Source of the DNA: Fructobacillus ficulneus
Lineage (GTDB): Bacteria; Bacillota; Bacilli; Lactobacillales; Lactobacillaceae
Direction of reading: 5' to 3'
NCBI RefSeq assembly: GCF_001047075.2
Contig: NZ_DF967986.1
Span: forward strand, 49,976-99,393
DNA: 49,418 nucleotides
Each line of letters starts with the position of its first letter. The first letter of the stretch is position 1. Position numbers and translations under genes: made by a program. The notes beneath the pieces are model-generated. The model saw nothing but the letters and a program-made list of their open reading frames with translations, had not been told where the DNA came from and searched no databases. This document shows, in pieces, positions 25,591 through 32,669 of the stretch.

Positions 25591-25781
25591 CTTAGGAAAA
25601 GTAATTGAGTTAAGTAGCTTTCATAAGCTTTCAACAACCAAGTTGAATGAAATCCTTTATGAAAATTATTTAGCGCTTGAAGATAAATTGAATCATCGCA
25701 AGGCCCTTCATTTGTTGGACCTTAACGATAGTTTTTTTGATTTTGTTTATTTTTAAGTCATAATTCAGTTCGAGTCCCTGA
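25591..25781 (+). promoter_or_regulatory. candidate attenuator/riboswitch leader of mntH copy 2
   Basis: Counterpart of 23775-23972. Identical blocks TAGCTTTCATAAG (25615-25627) and TTATGAAAATTATTTA (25657-25672). Stems: GTTAA (25609-25613) with TTAGC (25670-25674); TTTCATAA with TTATGAAA; the inner hairpin is TTCAAC/GTTGAA (25630-25647), a different sequence that keeps pairing; CTTAGG (25591-25596) with CCTGAG (about 25776-25781), one G-T pair. A terminator ATCG-AAGG/CCTT-CGAT with a T run lies at 25695-25738. Confidence 0.75.
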
Positions 25782-25807
25782 GGATAACCCCCAAAGGAGA
25801 AACAATA

Positions 25808-27199
25808 ATGGATAATTCTGAAAAGAAGTCAAGACACTCATTGATTGAGCATACTGGCGAAAAAAGTTTATCTGAAGTAAACGGGTCAATTGAAGTGCCC
25901 AAGGGAGCACCATTTTGGCGTAGATTGATGGCTTTTTCTGGGCCTGGAGCCTTAGTGGCAGTTGGTTATATGGATCCCGGTAACTGGGTAACCTCGGTTG
26001 CTGGTGGGGCTTCATACCACTATCTTTTGCTATCAGTTATTTTGATTTCCTCATTAATCGCCATGCTCTTGCAGTATATGGCAGGGAAGTTGGGAATTGT
26101 TAAGCAAGAAGACTTGGCCCAAGCCACGGGAAACCGGACGAATAAGTTTGGCCGATATTCACTCTGGATTATGACCGAATTAGCCTTGGTTGCCACGGAT
26201 ATTGCCGAAGTTGTTGGTGGAGCGATTGCCTTGAGCTTGCTCTTCGGTTGGCCACTTTTGGTCACGGTCTTTATGACGGCCTTCGATGTGGTCTTGTTGC
26301 TTGGTTTGATGAAGTTTGGTTTCCGGAAGATTGAAGCGATTGTCATGACTTTAATTTTGACAATCTTGTTCGTCTTCCTCTACTTAACAATCTTGTCAAA
26401 GCCAGATATGGGGGCTTTGTTCGGGGGTTACTTGCCTCGACCAAAGACCCTATCACCATCCGGTTTGCATGGCTTGCAAAGTCCTTTGTTCCTAACTGCT
26501 GGGATCATTGGGGCAACGGTTATGCCTCATAACTTGTACCTCCATTCATCAATCTCACAAACTCGTAAGATTGACCATGATAACCCCGAAGAAGTGCGTG
26601 ATGCCGTTAAGTTAATGACTTGGGATTCTAACATTCAATTGACTTTGGCCTTCGTCGTTAACACGTTGCTTTTGGTTGTTGGAGCCGCTTTGTTCTTTGG
26701 GCATGCTAGCGAATTGGATTCATTTAAGGCCATGTATAATGCCTTGGGTGACAGCCATATTGCTGGAGCAATTGCTTCACCATTCTTATCAACACTTTTT
26801 GCCTTGGCTTTGTTGGCTTCAGGTCAAAATTCAACCATCACTGGAACATTAACTGGTGAAATCATCATGGAAGGGTTCTTGCACTTGCGCGTGCCAATGT
26901 GGCTTCGTCGTGTAATTACCCGTGGAATTGCCTTGGCTCCTGTTTTGGCAATTACCATCATTTACGGTGGTAATGAGTATCAATTGGATAACTTAATTAC
27001 TGCTACCCAGGTCTTCTTGTCAGTGGCCTTGCCATTCTCAATGGCACCATTGATTTACTTCACCTCTTCAAAGAAGATTATGGGCGAATACGCTAACAGT
27101 AAGTGGATTACTTGGACTGGTTGGATTTGTTTTGCTGTTTTGTCAGTGATTAACGTCTGGTTGGTTCTTGACCAATTCTTCCCACAGTACTTCGGCTAA
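25808..27199 (+). CDS. mntH: Nramp-family manganese transporter, copy 2
   Basis: 463 aa, clearly homologous to copy 1 along its length. Both metal motifs are canonical: DPGNWVTS in TM1 and ATVMPHNLYLHSS in TM6, so Mn2+ import is expected. Codon use is more biased (TTG, GCC, AAG) than in copy 1, suggesting this is the main, highly expressed importer. SD AAAGGAG. The usp gene follows after 58 bases without a terminator, so the two are probably co-transcribed. Confidence 0.95.
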   Translation: MDNSEKKSRHSLIEHTGEKSLSEVNGSIEVPKGAPFWRRLMAFSGPGALVAVGYMDPGNWVTSVAGGASYHYLLLSVILISSLIAMLLQYMAGKLGIVKQEDLAQATGNRTNKFGRYSLWIMTELALVATDIAEVVGGAIALSLLFGWPLLVTVFMTAFDVVLLLGLMKFGFRKIEAIVMTLILTILFVFLYLTILSKPDMGALFGGYLPRPKTLSPSGLHGLQSPLFLTAGIIGATVMPHNLYLHSSISQTRKIDHDNPEEVRDAVKLMTWDSNIQLTLAFVVNTLLLVVGAALFFGHASELDSFKAMYNALGDSHIAGAIASPFLSTLFALALLASGQNSTITGTLTGEIIMEGFLHLRVPMWLRRVITRGIALAPVLAITIIYGGNEYQLDNLITATQVFLSVALPFSMAPLIYFTSSKKIMGEYANSKWITWTGWICFAVLSVINVWLVLDQFFPQYFG

Positions 27200-27257
27200 A
27201 AAATAAATAAAGACAATTTAGATTTTTAAGATGTTCGAAAGCTAAAAGGAGGCAGTA

Positions 27258-27719
27258 ATGGCTGAATTGAAATTAGAAGTAGAACCAAAACAATTTAAAA
27301 CTATTTTGGTTGGTGTTGATGAATCGGAGCAGGGCTATAATGCCTTGGCTAATGGCATTCACCAAGCTCGTGAAGACGATGCTAAGTTGGTGATTGCTAC
27401 CGTTTTGGAAATGGGAGACCTATCTACCATTTCGGCGTTGCACCTGGATTTTATTAAAGAGAAGCGCCAAGAACTGGAAAAAAACTTAGAAAAGTATCGT
27501 CAATTTGCCAATGATCGTGGATTGACTAATGTTGAAGTTGTTTTCGATGATGGAATTAAAGCTGGTGAAATCCTAAATGATGAAATTGCTCCCCGTGTTG
27601 GGGCTGATTTAATTGTTGTCGGTGCCCATTCACATGAAGGATTCTGGGACTCAATTGGATCACAGGCGGCATATATTGCTCGTAACGCCAAGGTTTCTAC
27701 TTTAATTGTCAAAGACTAA
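27258..27719 (+). CDS. universal stress protein (UspA family)
   Basis: 153 aa single-domain Usp. N-terminal ILVGVDESEQG and C-terminal VVGAHSHEGFWDSIGSQAAYIARNA give the nucleotide-binding fold; the glycine loop is imperfect compared with the classical G-x2-G-x9-G-S/T, so ATP binding is not certain. AGGAGG SD. Co-transcribed with mntH copy 2, a pairing that suggests a role under metal or oxidative stress. Confidence 0.9.
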   Translation: MAELKLEVEPKQFKTILVGVDESEQGYNALANGIHQAREDDAKLVIATVLEMGDLSTISALHLDFIKEKRQELEKNLEKYRQFANDRGLTNVEVVFDDGIKAGEILNDEIAPRVGADLIVVGAHSHEGFWDSIGSQAAYIARNAKVSTLIVKD

Positions 27720-27762
27720 GTTAATAAAAGTGTAGTTCACTTGTTTGTGAAACAGCTGGAAA

Positions 27763-27802
27763 AGTCTGGTATTGATATAAAATCAAAACCAGGCTTTTTT
27801 TT
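27763..27802 (+). terminator. terminator of mntH copy 2 - usp
   Basis: AGTCTGGT and ACCAGGCT, continued inward by TTGAT/ATCAA, then a run of T. Confidence 0.95.
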
Positions 27803-27806
27803 GCTC

Positions 27807-27862
27807 TATACATGAAAAAATATTCATGTTATACTAAATGCAATATATGAAAAATAATTCAT
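27807..27862 (+). promoter_or_regulatory. promoter with two ArsR/SmtB-type operators
   Basis: TATACA (27807-27812), 17 nt, TATACT (27830-27835). Two repeats of the same geometry: CATGAA-N6-TTCATG (27811-27828) inside the promoter spacer and ATGAA-N6-TTCAT (27847-27862) just before the SD. TGAA-N6-TTCA is the core of SmtB/CzrA-type sites, and an ArsR gene ends the operon. Confidence 0.82.
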
Positions 27863-27877
27863 TTTAAGAGGAAGAAA

Positions 27878-28492
27878 ATGGGAACGCTAATAACAGGACT
27901 GGTATCGTATTTAGGTACTTCATCGGATTACTTCATTATTTTGGTATTAATTTTCGCGACCTTCCGTCAAAAAAATCAGGTTCGACCAATTATAATAGGT
28001 GCTTATTTAGGTAATGCTTTGCTAGTGCTGATTGCCTTTTTAGTTGGTTTGACCCTTAAGCAAGTACCAGCTGAGTGGTTGCTAGGATTATTAGGATTAA
28101 TCCCAATTATTTTAGGGGTTAAGAACTTTTTAACTGAGGAAGAAGAGGAAGAGGGGGAAGTCTTTGTTGAAAAGCTGAGTCAGACAGCCAGTCATAAAAT
28201 TGTGATGACGGTAGTTGTGATGACCATCGCATCATGTGGAGCCGATAATTTAGCTTTGTATATTCCGTATTTTTCATTAGCTGGATTAGATTTGTTGCCA
28301 ATTATCTTTGCGATGTTTTTCTTGATTTTGACACTTAGTATGGTTGCTGCCTATCACTTAGCCCAGGTTAAGCAGATTCAAGAGGTGTTTGAAAAGTTTG
28401 GTGATGGAATTCAATCATTGGTGTATTTAATCTTAGGAATTTATATTTTATTTGAAGCTGGGACCGTGACACATTTAATTTCCTTGCTATAA
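27878..28492 (+). CDS. cadD: CadD-family heavy-metal resistance transporter
   Basis: 204 aa membrane protein with about five to six helices of the CadD cadmium-resistance family (LysE superfamily fold): SYLGTSSDYFIILVLIFA at the N-terminus, GAYLGNALLV, an acidic loop EEEEEEGE (near residue 87-94) and ASCGADNLALYIPYF. Proposed to export Cd2+ or Zn2+. It is followed 7 bases later by its ArsR repressor gene and preceded by two operator sites. Substrate is inferred from family and the type of sensor. Confidence 0.88.
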   Translation: MGTLITGLVSYLGTSSDYFIILVLIFATFRQKNQVRPIIIGAYLGNALLVLIAFLVGLTLKQVPAEWLLGLLGLIPIILGVKNFLTEEEEEEGEVFVEKLSQTASHKIVMTVVVMTIASCGADNLALYIPYFSLAGLDLLPIIFAMFFLILTLSMVAAYHLAQVKQIQEVFEKFGDGIQSLVYLILGIYILFEAGTVTHLISLL

Positions 28493-28499
28493 TGAGGAT

Positions 28500-28835
28500 A
28501 TGAAAAAAGACGTGCAAAAAGAATTGAGTTTGATTTTTAAGCTGTTAGGGTCAGAAAAGCGGTTAGCTATTTTGACGTTATTGCGTGAAAAGCCATATTC
28601 AGTATCAGAATTGGTGGATCAGCTTCAAATGGAACAGTCTGCCGTTTCACACCAGTTGCAAATGCTCCGAGACGCTCAGGTTGTAACTGTTGAAAAACGC
28701 GGCCGTTTAGCTTATTATCAATTAAACGACTCCCACATTTTAACTTTACTAAATAATGCCGAGGGTCATGTTCAGCATGTCTTGAATCACCAAACGCACG
28801 CTGAAGCTGAACAGGATAAAAATAATCAAAATTAA
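28500..28835 (+). CDS. ArsR/SmtB-family metal-sensing repressor, CzrA-like
   Basis: 111 aa winged-helix repressor released from DNA by metal. The helix-turn-helix is in SVSELVDQLQMEQSAVSHQL (residues about 34-53). No N-terminal Cys pair is present, so the Cd/Pb site of CadC is missing. The C-terminal helix carries D-x-H-x10-H-x2-H (Asp and His of NDSHIL, His of EGHVQH), exactly the spacing of the alpha5 Zn/Co site of CzrA and SmtB. Predicted to sense Zn or Co and to repress its own operon through the two sites upstream of cadD. Confidence 0.92.
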   Translation: MKKDVQKELSLIFKLLGSEKRLAILTLLREKPYSVSELVDQLQMEQSAVSHQLQMLRDAQVVTVEKRGRLAYYQLNDSHILTLLNNAEGHVQHVLNHQTHAEAEQDKNNQN

Positions 28836-28847
28836 TTTTTATTTTCG

Positions 28848-28876
28848 TTGACAAGTTATGGCCAAGTTGATATACT
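28848..28876 (+). promoter_or_regulatory. tRNA-Leu promoter
   Basis: Consensus TTGACA, 17 nt spacer, TATACT (28871-28876), starting 13 bases after the ArsR stop. Confidence 0.9.
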
Positions 28877-28900
28877 AATATAGTTGTGAAATACAGCAAT

Positions 28901-28984
28901 GCCGTTGTGGCGGAATTGGCAGACGCGCTGGACTCAAAATCCAGTGGTGGCAACACCGTGTGGGTTCGACTCCCACCAACGGCA
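28901..28984 (+). tRNA. tRNA-Leu (CAA)
   Basis: 84-nt class II tRNA with long variable arm. Acceptor GCCGTTG/CAACGGC, anticodon loop CTCAAAA with CAA, T arm GTGGG-TTCGACT-CCCAC. It reads TTG, the dominant Leu codon of the highly expressed genes here. CCA is not encoded. Confidence 0.96.
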
Positions 28985-28996
28985 TTCATGAGAGAG

Positions 28997-29024
28997 AACA
29001 GCTAACTTCGGTTGGCTGTTTTTT
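28997..29024 (+). terminator. terminator of tRNA-Leu
   Basis: AACAGCTAAC, TTCG loop, GTTGGCTGTT, T run. Confidence 0.92.
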
Positions 29025-29040
29025 ATTGCAGTGAAACACA

Positions 29041-29078
29041 AAAAGGCCTCCTACTCATAATCGGGTAGGAGGCCTTTT
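29041..29078 (-). terminator. terminator of the nuclease gene (bidirectional)
   Basis: AAAAGGCCTCCTAC and GTAGGAGGCCTTTT around a short loop; T runs on both strands. Confidence 0.93.
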
Positions 29079-29082
29079 GATG

Positions 29083-29991
29083 TTAATTAATTTGGCTGGC
29101 ACCGGTTTGATAATTAATAGTAATGCCAGGTTGAACGTTGAAAATCCAGTAGTTCAAATTAAGACTCTGACCATTGTCCTCAACGGACTTAGCCATGTAA
29201 TGGACGCCCCGAGGAATACGTTCGGTTCCAATATAAAGTGGAGTTACTTGTCCGCGAATTGCAATGTTAGGGTGGGCTTTTAAAGCTGCTCGGATATCAT
29301 CTTCGGGCACCAGCTGACCGGGATAAGCGTTTTCCACCCGTGTTCCAGTGGTCATGTTTTCAGTCATCATGGTTGCCATTCCAAAGAATTGGTAACCAAC
29401 GATGTGAGACTTATTCCAAAGGGATTGGGTTGAACCACCGAGTTTAACTTTTGGATTATAGTGGTAGCCACCAACCCAGGCAGTACCATTGAATTGATCA
29501 TTAATGTACCAGCCGGATGGTCGGACGGAATCAGGAATTCGAGCTGGTCGTTTGGTAACGTTATCCATACTAGCCATTGTCGCGACGAAGTTAGCTTGTC
29601 CAGACCGTCCAAGGGAATCAAGGGCTGAAAGGGATAACCCATCGATTGGACGGAGCTTATCCCCAAGAACTCCTGGAAACTTCTGGTTAAGTTCTTGGCT
29701 GGTAAAGCTAGCTTGGTTGTTGTTGATGTGGACGATATCACCGTCTAAGGTGCCATCCCACTGGATTTTTAATAGGTCAGCATTGGTCGCTGCTTGGGCG
29801 TGACCAGGGTTGGTATCTTTTTTGACCCCGCCATTGATTTGTTTGCTAGTAGTCGTGCCAAAATTATGTTTTGTTTGCTTGGTATCGGTTGGCCAGAGAG
29901 AAAAAGCCGCCACAACCAAAACGAGGGCTGTGACGGCTGTTTTAAAGTATTTTGGCCGACCAAGCTGTTGCTTTGATCGTTTTTTTGCCAT
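29083..29991 (-). CDS. membrane-anchored DNA/RNA non-specific endonuclease
   Basis: 302 aa protein with a basic N-terminus and one helix (about residues 17-30) followed by an extracellular nuclease domain of the EndA/NucA type. The family's DRGH motif appears as NKSH (in LWNKSHIVGYQFFG, near residue 192), keeping the general-base His but not the Arg-Gly. Downstream, GTRVENAYPGQ should supply the metal-ligand Asn. The Asp-to-Asn form is known in relatives; the Lys-Ser change may lower activity. It overlaps the ATPase gene upstream by one base, yet its role in nutrient scavenging or DNA uptake is not shown. Confidence 0.8.
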   Translation of the reverse strand: MAKKRSKQQLGRPKYFKTAVTALVLVVAAFSLWPTDTKQTKHNFGTTTSKQINGGVKKDTNPGHAQAATNADLLKIQWDGTLDGDIVHINNNQASFTSQELNQKFPGVLGDKLRPIDGLSLSALDSLGRSGQANFVATMASMDNVTKRPARIPDSVRPSGWYINDQFNGTAWVGGYHYNPKVKLGGSTQSLWNKSHIVGYQFFGMATMMTENMTTGTRVENAYPGQLVPEDDIRAALKAHPNIAIRGQVTPLYIGTERIPRGVHYMAKSVEDNGQSLNLNYWIFNVQPGITINYQTGASQIN

Positions 29992-30725
29992 TAGAAAGAC
30001 ATCGCTCCTAAGAATTGCTTGATTCGTGAATCAGTTGAGTGGAAGAATCCATCAGTTGGTCCATCATAGCCAACGGCTCCGTTATCGATAAAGACAATCT
30101 TATCGGCCACTTGCTCGGCAAAGGCCATGTTGTGGGTAACGATAATCATTGATGTATCTTTTTGAGCCAGTTCCTTCAAAACTCGTAGAACTTGAGCTTC
30201 TAGTTCAGGATCGAGTGCAGAAGTGGGTTCATCCAATAATAGGTACTTGGGTTCCATCGCTAGGGCTCGTAAGATGGCGACACGTTGCTGTTGTCCACCT
30301 GATAATTGATAGGGGTAGCGGTCAGCTAGCTCCTCCATCTTAAATTGAGCTAGGAGGCGGTGAGCCCGGTTGAGGGCTTCCTCCTTGCTAACCTTTTTAA
30401 CCTTGATAGGACCTTCGGTTAGGTTCTTCAAAACCGTTAGATGGGTAAAGAGGGCTTTTTCTTGAAAGACCATCCCGAACTGCTTTCTGACCTCCAAAAC
30501 CTCTGACTTGGCTAAGCTATGGTTCAAATCAAGGCTTAAGCCATCGATTGTTAGTTGACCACCAGTTGGGCGTTCCAACAAATTCAATGAATGTAAGAGG
30601 GTTGATTTTCCAGAACCAGAAGGGCCGACAATTGCGGTGGTCTCTTCGGCAGGGAAAGTAACAGAAATATCGTCGAGGGCGACCTTATCGGGGTACTTTT
30701 TGCTTAATTTTTCAACTTTAATCAT
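29991..30725 (-). CDS. amino-acid ABC transporter ATP-binding protein
   Basis: 244 aa GlnQ-type ATPase. Walker A GPSGSGKST (residues about 34-42), Q-loop MVFQEKALF, signature LSGGQQQR, Walker B LLLDEPTSALDPE and switch IVTH are intact. Its start overlaps the permease stop by 4 bases. Serves the receptor and permease just upstream. Confidence 0.94.
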   Translation of the reverse strand: MIKVEKLSKKYPDKVALDDISVTFPAEETTAIVGPSGSGKSTLLHSLNLLERPTGGQLTIDGLSLDLNHSLAKSEVLEVRKQFGMVFQEKALFTHLTVLKNLTEGPIKVKKVSKEEALNRAHRLLAQFKMEELADRYPYQLSGGQQQRVAILRALAMEPKYLLLDEPTSALDPELEAQVLRVLKELAQKDTSMIIVTHNMAFAEQVADKIVFIDNGAVGYDGPTDGFFHSTDSRIKQFLGAMSF

Positions 30726-31420
30726 TGGGCAAACCTCGATGTGTACTTTTCTAGATAGTGCTGACCAATTGATAAGATGGAAGTGAAGAAGGCGTATACC
30801 ATGGCGACCAGGATATACATCGAAAGCACCTTATAGTTGGTGGCAGCGATTTGTTGGGATAGGTAGAACATTTCGACGATGGTAATCACAGATGCCAAAG
30901 AAGTATCCTTTAACAAACTAATCAGCGAATTCGAAAGTGGTGGAATCGAAATTCGGGCCGCTTGGGGTAAGACCACGTAAAGGTAAACTTGCGTAGTTGT
31001 CATACCTAATGATTCAGCAGCTTGCTTCTGTGCTTCAGAAACGGAAGAGATGGAAGCGCGGATTGATTCGGAGGCATAGGCTCCGGTGTTTAATGAAAAG
31101 ACGGTGATGGCTGAAACCCAGGCCGATTGAAACAAGGCGATATGGGCGTTTGGCAAGCCGTAGAAAACAATGAAGAGTTGGACCAACATTGGTGTTGATC
31201 GGAAAAACCAAACATAGGTGGCAGCGACACCCTTGAGAATCTTTAAGGCGGCGTCAGCCCATTCATTTTGGGGCGCCTTAGCGACGCGGATAATGGCCGT
31301 TGTGACGGCGAAAATCAAGCCAAAGAAGAATGAGAGAATCGTCAATGGTAATGTATAGTGGAACGCGGCGGAAAAGAGCCGTGGTAGGTACTTGACCGCT
31401 AGGTCAATAAAATCGCTCAT
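30722..31420 (-). CDS. amino-acid ABC transporter permease
   Basis: 232 aa HisM-type membrane subunit. EAA-like loop QAAESLGMTTTQVYLYVVLP (near residues 137-156). Only one permease gene is present here, so a homodimer is expected, unlike the importer at 3-5 kb. AGGAGG SD. 17 bases follow the receptor stop. Confidence 0.92.
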   Translation of the reverse strand: MSDFIDLAVKYLPRLFSAAFHYTLPLTILSFFFGLIFAVTTAIIRVAKAPQNEWADAALKILKGVAATYVWFFRSTPMLVQLFIVFYGLPNAHIALFQSAWVSAITVFSLNTGAYASESIRASISSVSEAQKQAAESLGMTTTQVYLYVVLPQAARISIPPLSNSLISLLKDTSLASVITIVEMFYLSQQIAATNYKVLSMYILVAMVYAFFTSILSIGQHYLEKYTSRFAQ

Positions 31421-31437
31421 TCGTCCATTCCTCCTGC

Positions 31438-32238
31438 TTACTGTTCGTGGCTCAAATCAACACCAAAGTACTTCTTTGAAAGCTTTGTTAATGTGCCGTC
31501 TTTCTTCAATTCCTTGATAGCCTTATTAACATCCTTTTGGAGTTGTTCGTCCTTCTTATTCATCAAAACACCAGTTGGGACTGACTTAATGTCCTTTGAA
31601 ATGTTAACTGTGGTTACGTCAGCGTTTGGATTAGCTTTCTTCCAAGCAGCGAAGGCACCTTGATCGTTTAGTGACCCATCAGCTCGGTTAGTTGTAATCA
31701 AGTTCATGGCTTCGACAATTCCGGCAACAGCCTTAATGTCAGCACCCTTTTGTTGAGCAACTTGACCATAGTTTGAAGTTAATGACTGGGCCATTGTCTT
31801 ACCCTTGATGTCGTCCAAACTCTTCAAATCAGTTTCGTCAGTTCGCTTGATCAAAACAGAGTTTGAATAGAGGTAAGGAGTAGACATGCGGTAGTTCTTT
31901 TCACGATCAGGGCGGATACCGATGTTGTTAATAACGGCGTCATAACGGTTAGAGTTAATACCAGCAATCAAAGAGTCCCACTTCGTCTGGACGAACTTAA
32001 CTTTTAGTCCTAACTTATCGGCAATATCTTTCGCCATGTCAACTTCGTAACCAACCAATTTACCAGAGTCATCATGGTAAGAAAATGGGGCATAGGTTCC
32101 TTCCAAACCGACGGTAAAGGTTCCCTTGGTAATGGTTTCATCCTTGGATTGGTGGTTGCCTGTGAGTTGGGTTACACCAACGACACCAGCAATCACAACA
32201 ATGATACCGGCGAGTAAAATCAAAACTTTTTTATTCAT
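31438..32238 (-). CDS. amino-acid ABC transporter substrate-binding protein
   Basis: 266 aa family 3 receptor from ATG 32238, chosen because AGGAG lies 10 nt upstream; a longer frame to 32271 has no SD. N-terminal hydrophobic segment (about residues 4-22) without a lipobox Cys, then TFTVGLEGTYAPFSYHD and GYEVDMAKDIADKLG, the usual lobe-1 start. Ligand not certain: the family covers Cys/cystine, Gln, Arg and others. Transcribed divergently from metG, with a leader that carries two terminators. Confidence 0.9.
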   Translation of the reverse strand: MNKKVLILLAGIIVVIAGVVGVTQLTGNHQSKDETITKGTFTVGLEGTYAPFSYHDDSGKLVGYEVDMAKDIADKLGLKVKFVQTKWDSLIAGINSNRYDAVINNIGIRPDREKNYRMSTPYLYSNSVLIKRTDETDLKSLDDIKGKTMAQSLTSNYGQVAQQKGADIKAVAGIVEAMNLITTNRADGSLNDQGAFAAWKKANPNADVTTVNISKDIKSVPTGVLMNKKDEQLQKDVNKAIKELKKDGTLTKLSKKYFGVDLSHEQ

Positions 32239-32272
32239 GAAACTTTTTCTCCTACTACTTACTCTCTGCAAT

Positions 32273-32425
32273 AAAAAACCGCCCTAACAAAGAAAGGGCG
32301 GTTTTTGGTCGACGATTAGAAACCCTGCCCTAAAAAAACGGTAATGTACACATTACCGACACCATCATTGGGTTGTTAAAACAATTTCTTGCTAACATTA
32401 GGATTCTCCAAATTTTCTTGTTTTC
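32273..32425 (-). promoter_or_regulatory. double-attenuator leader of the amino-acid ABC operon
   Basis: Minus-strand leader with two successive intrinsic terminators. The first is CGGTAATG-TGTA-CATTACCG plus TTTTTTT (32358-32332); the second is AAAACCGCCCT/AGGGCGGTTTT with T run (32305-32273). Between them AGGGCAGGGTTT (32331-32320) can pair with the 5' arm of the second terminator and act as antiterminator. No T-box core, SAM or lysine motif is visible, so the signal read is unknown. Confidence 0.7.
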
Positions 32426-32454
32426 AGTTTAACGGCCACTTTTGTTTTTGTCAA
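32426..32454 (-). promoter_or_regulatory. promoter of the amino-acid ABC operon
   Basis: TTGACA (32454-32449), 17 nt spacer, TAAACT (32431-32426). Confidence 0.87.
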
Positions 32455-32617
32455 CTAAATTTGACCGATTCTTCCTCCGAATTTTGAAATTGGTTTAGGA
32501 AAGAGTATTCGGTATTAAGGCCAAGCGACTGGCGTTTGTTGGTTTTAGTGGGAAAATGGTTTATTGCAAAGTCGCGGCTGGGTTCTTTGATTTGGCCTGG
32601 TTTGAACTTAGTGCGTT

Positions 32618-32626
32618 TGCTATAAT
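32618..32626 (+). promoter_or_regulatory. extended -10 promoter of metG
   Basis: TGC followed by TATAAT (32621-32626), 44 bases before the metG start; the -35 is poor. The roughly 160 bases between here and the divergent promoter show no other feature I can support. Confidence 0.65.
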
Positions 32627-32669
32627 AAAAAACGAGGTTAAGGCCACCATTGGGCCGGAAAGGACTCAT

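Noticed and set aside
25532-25756. 74-codon open frame inside the leader of mntH copy 2
   Set aside because: Its ATG lies upstream of the -35 of the promoter, has no SD, and the homologous leader of copy 1 does not keep the frame; conserved bases follow RNA pairing instead.
22644-28835. Mobile metal-resistance island
   Set aside because: No transposase, integrase or flanking repeats, and codon use matches the rest of the window.
32556-32669. N-terminal extension of MetG
   Set aside because: It begins upstream of the TATAAT promoter and has no similarity to MetG.
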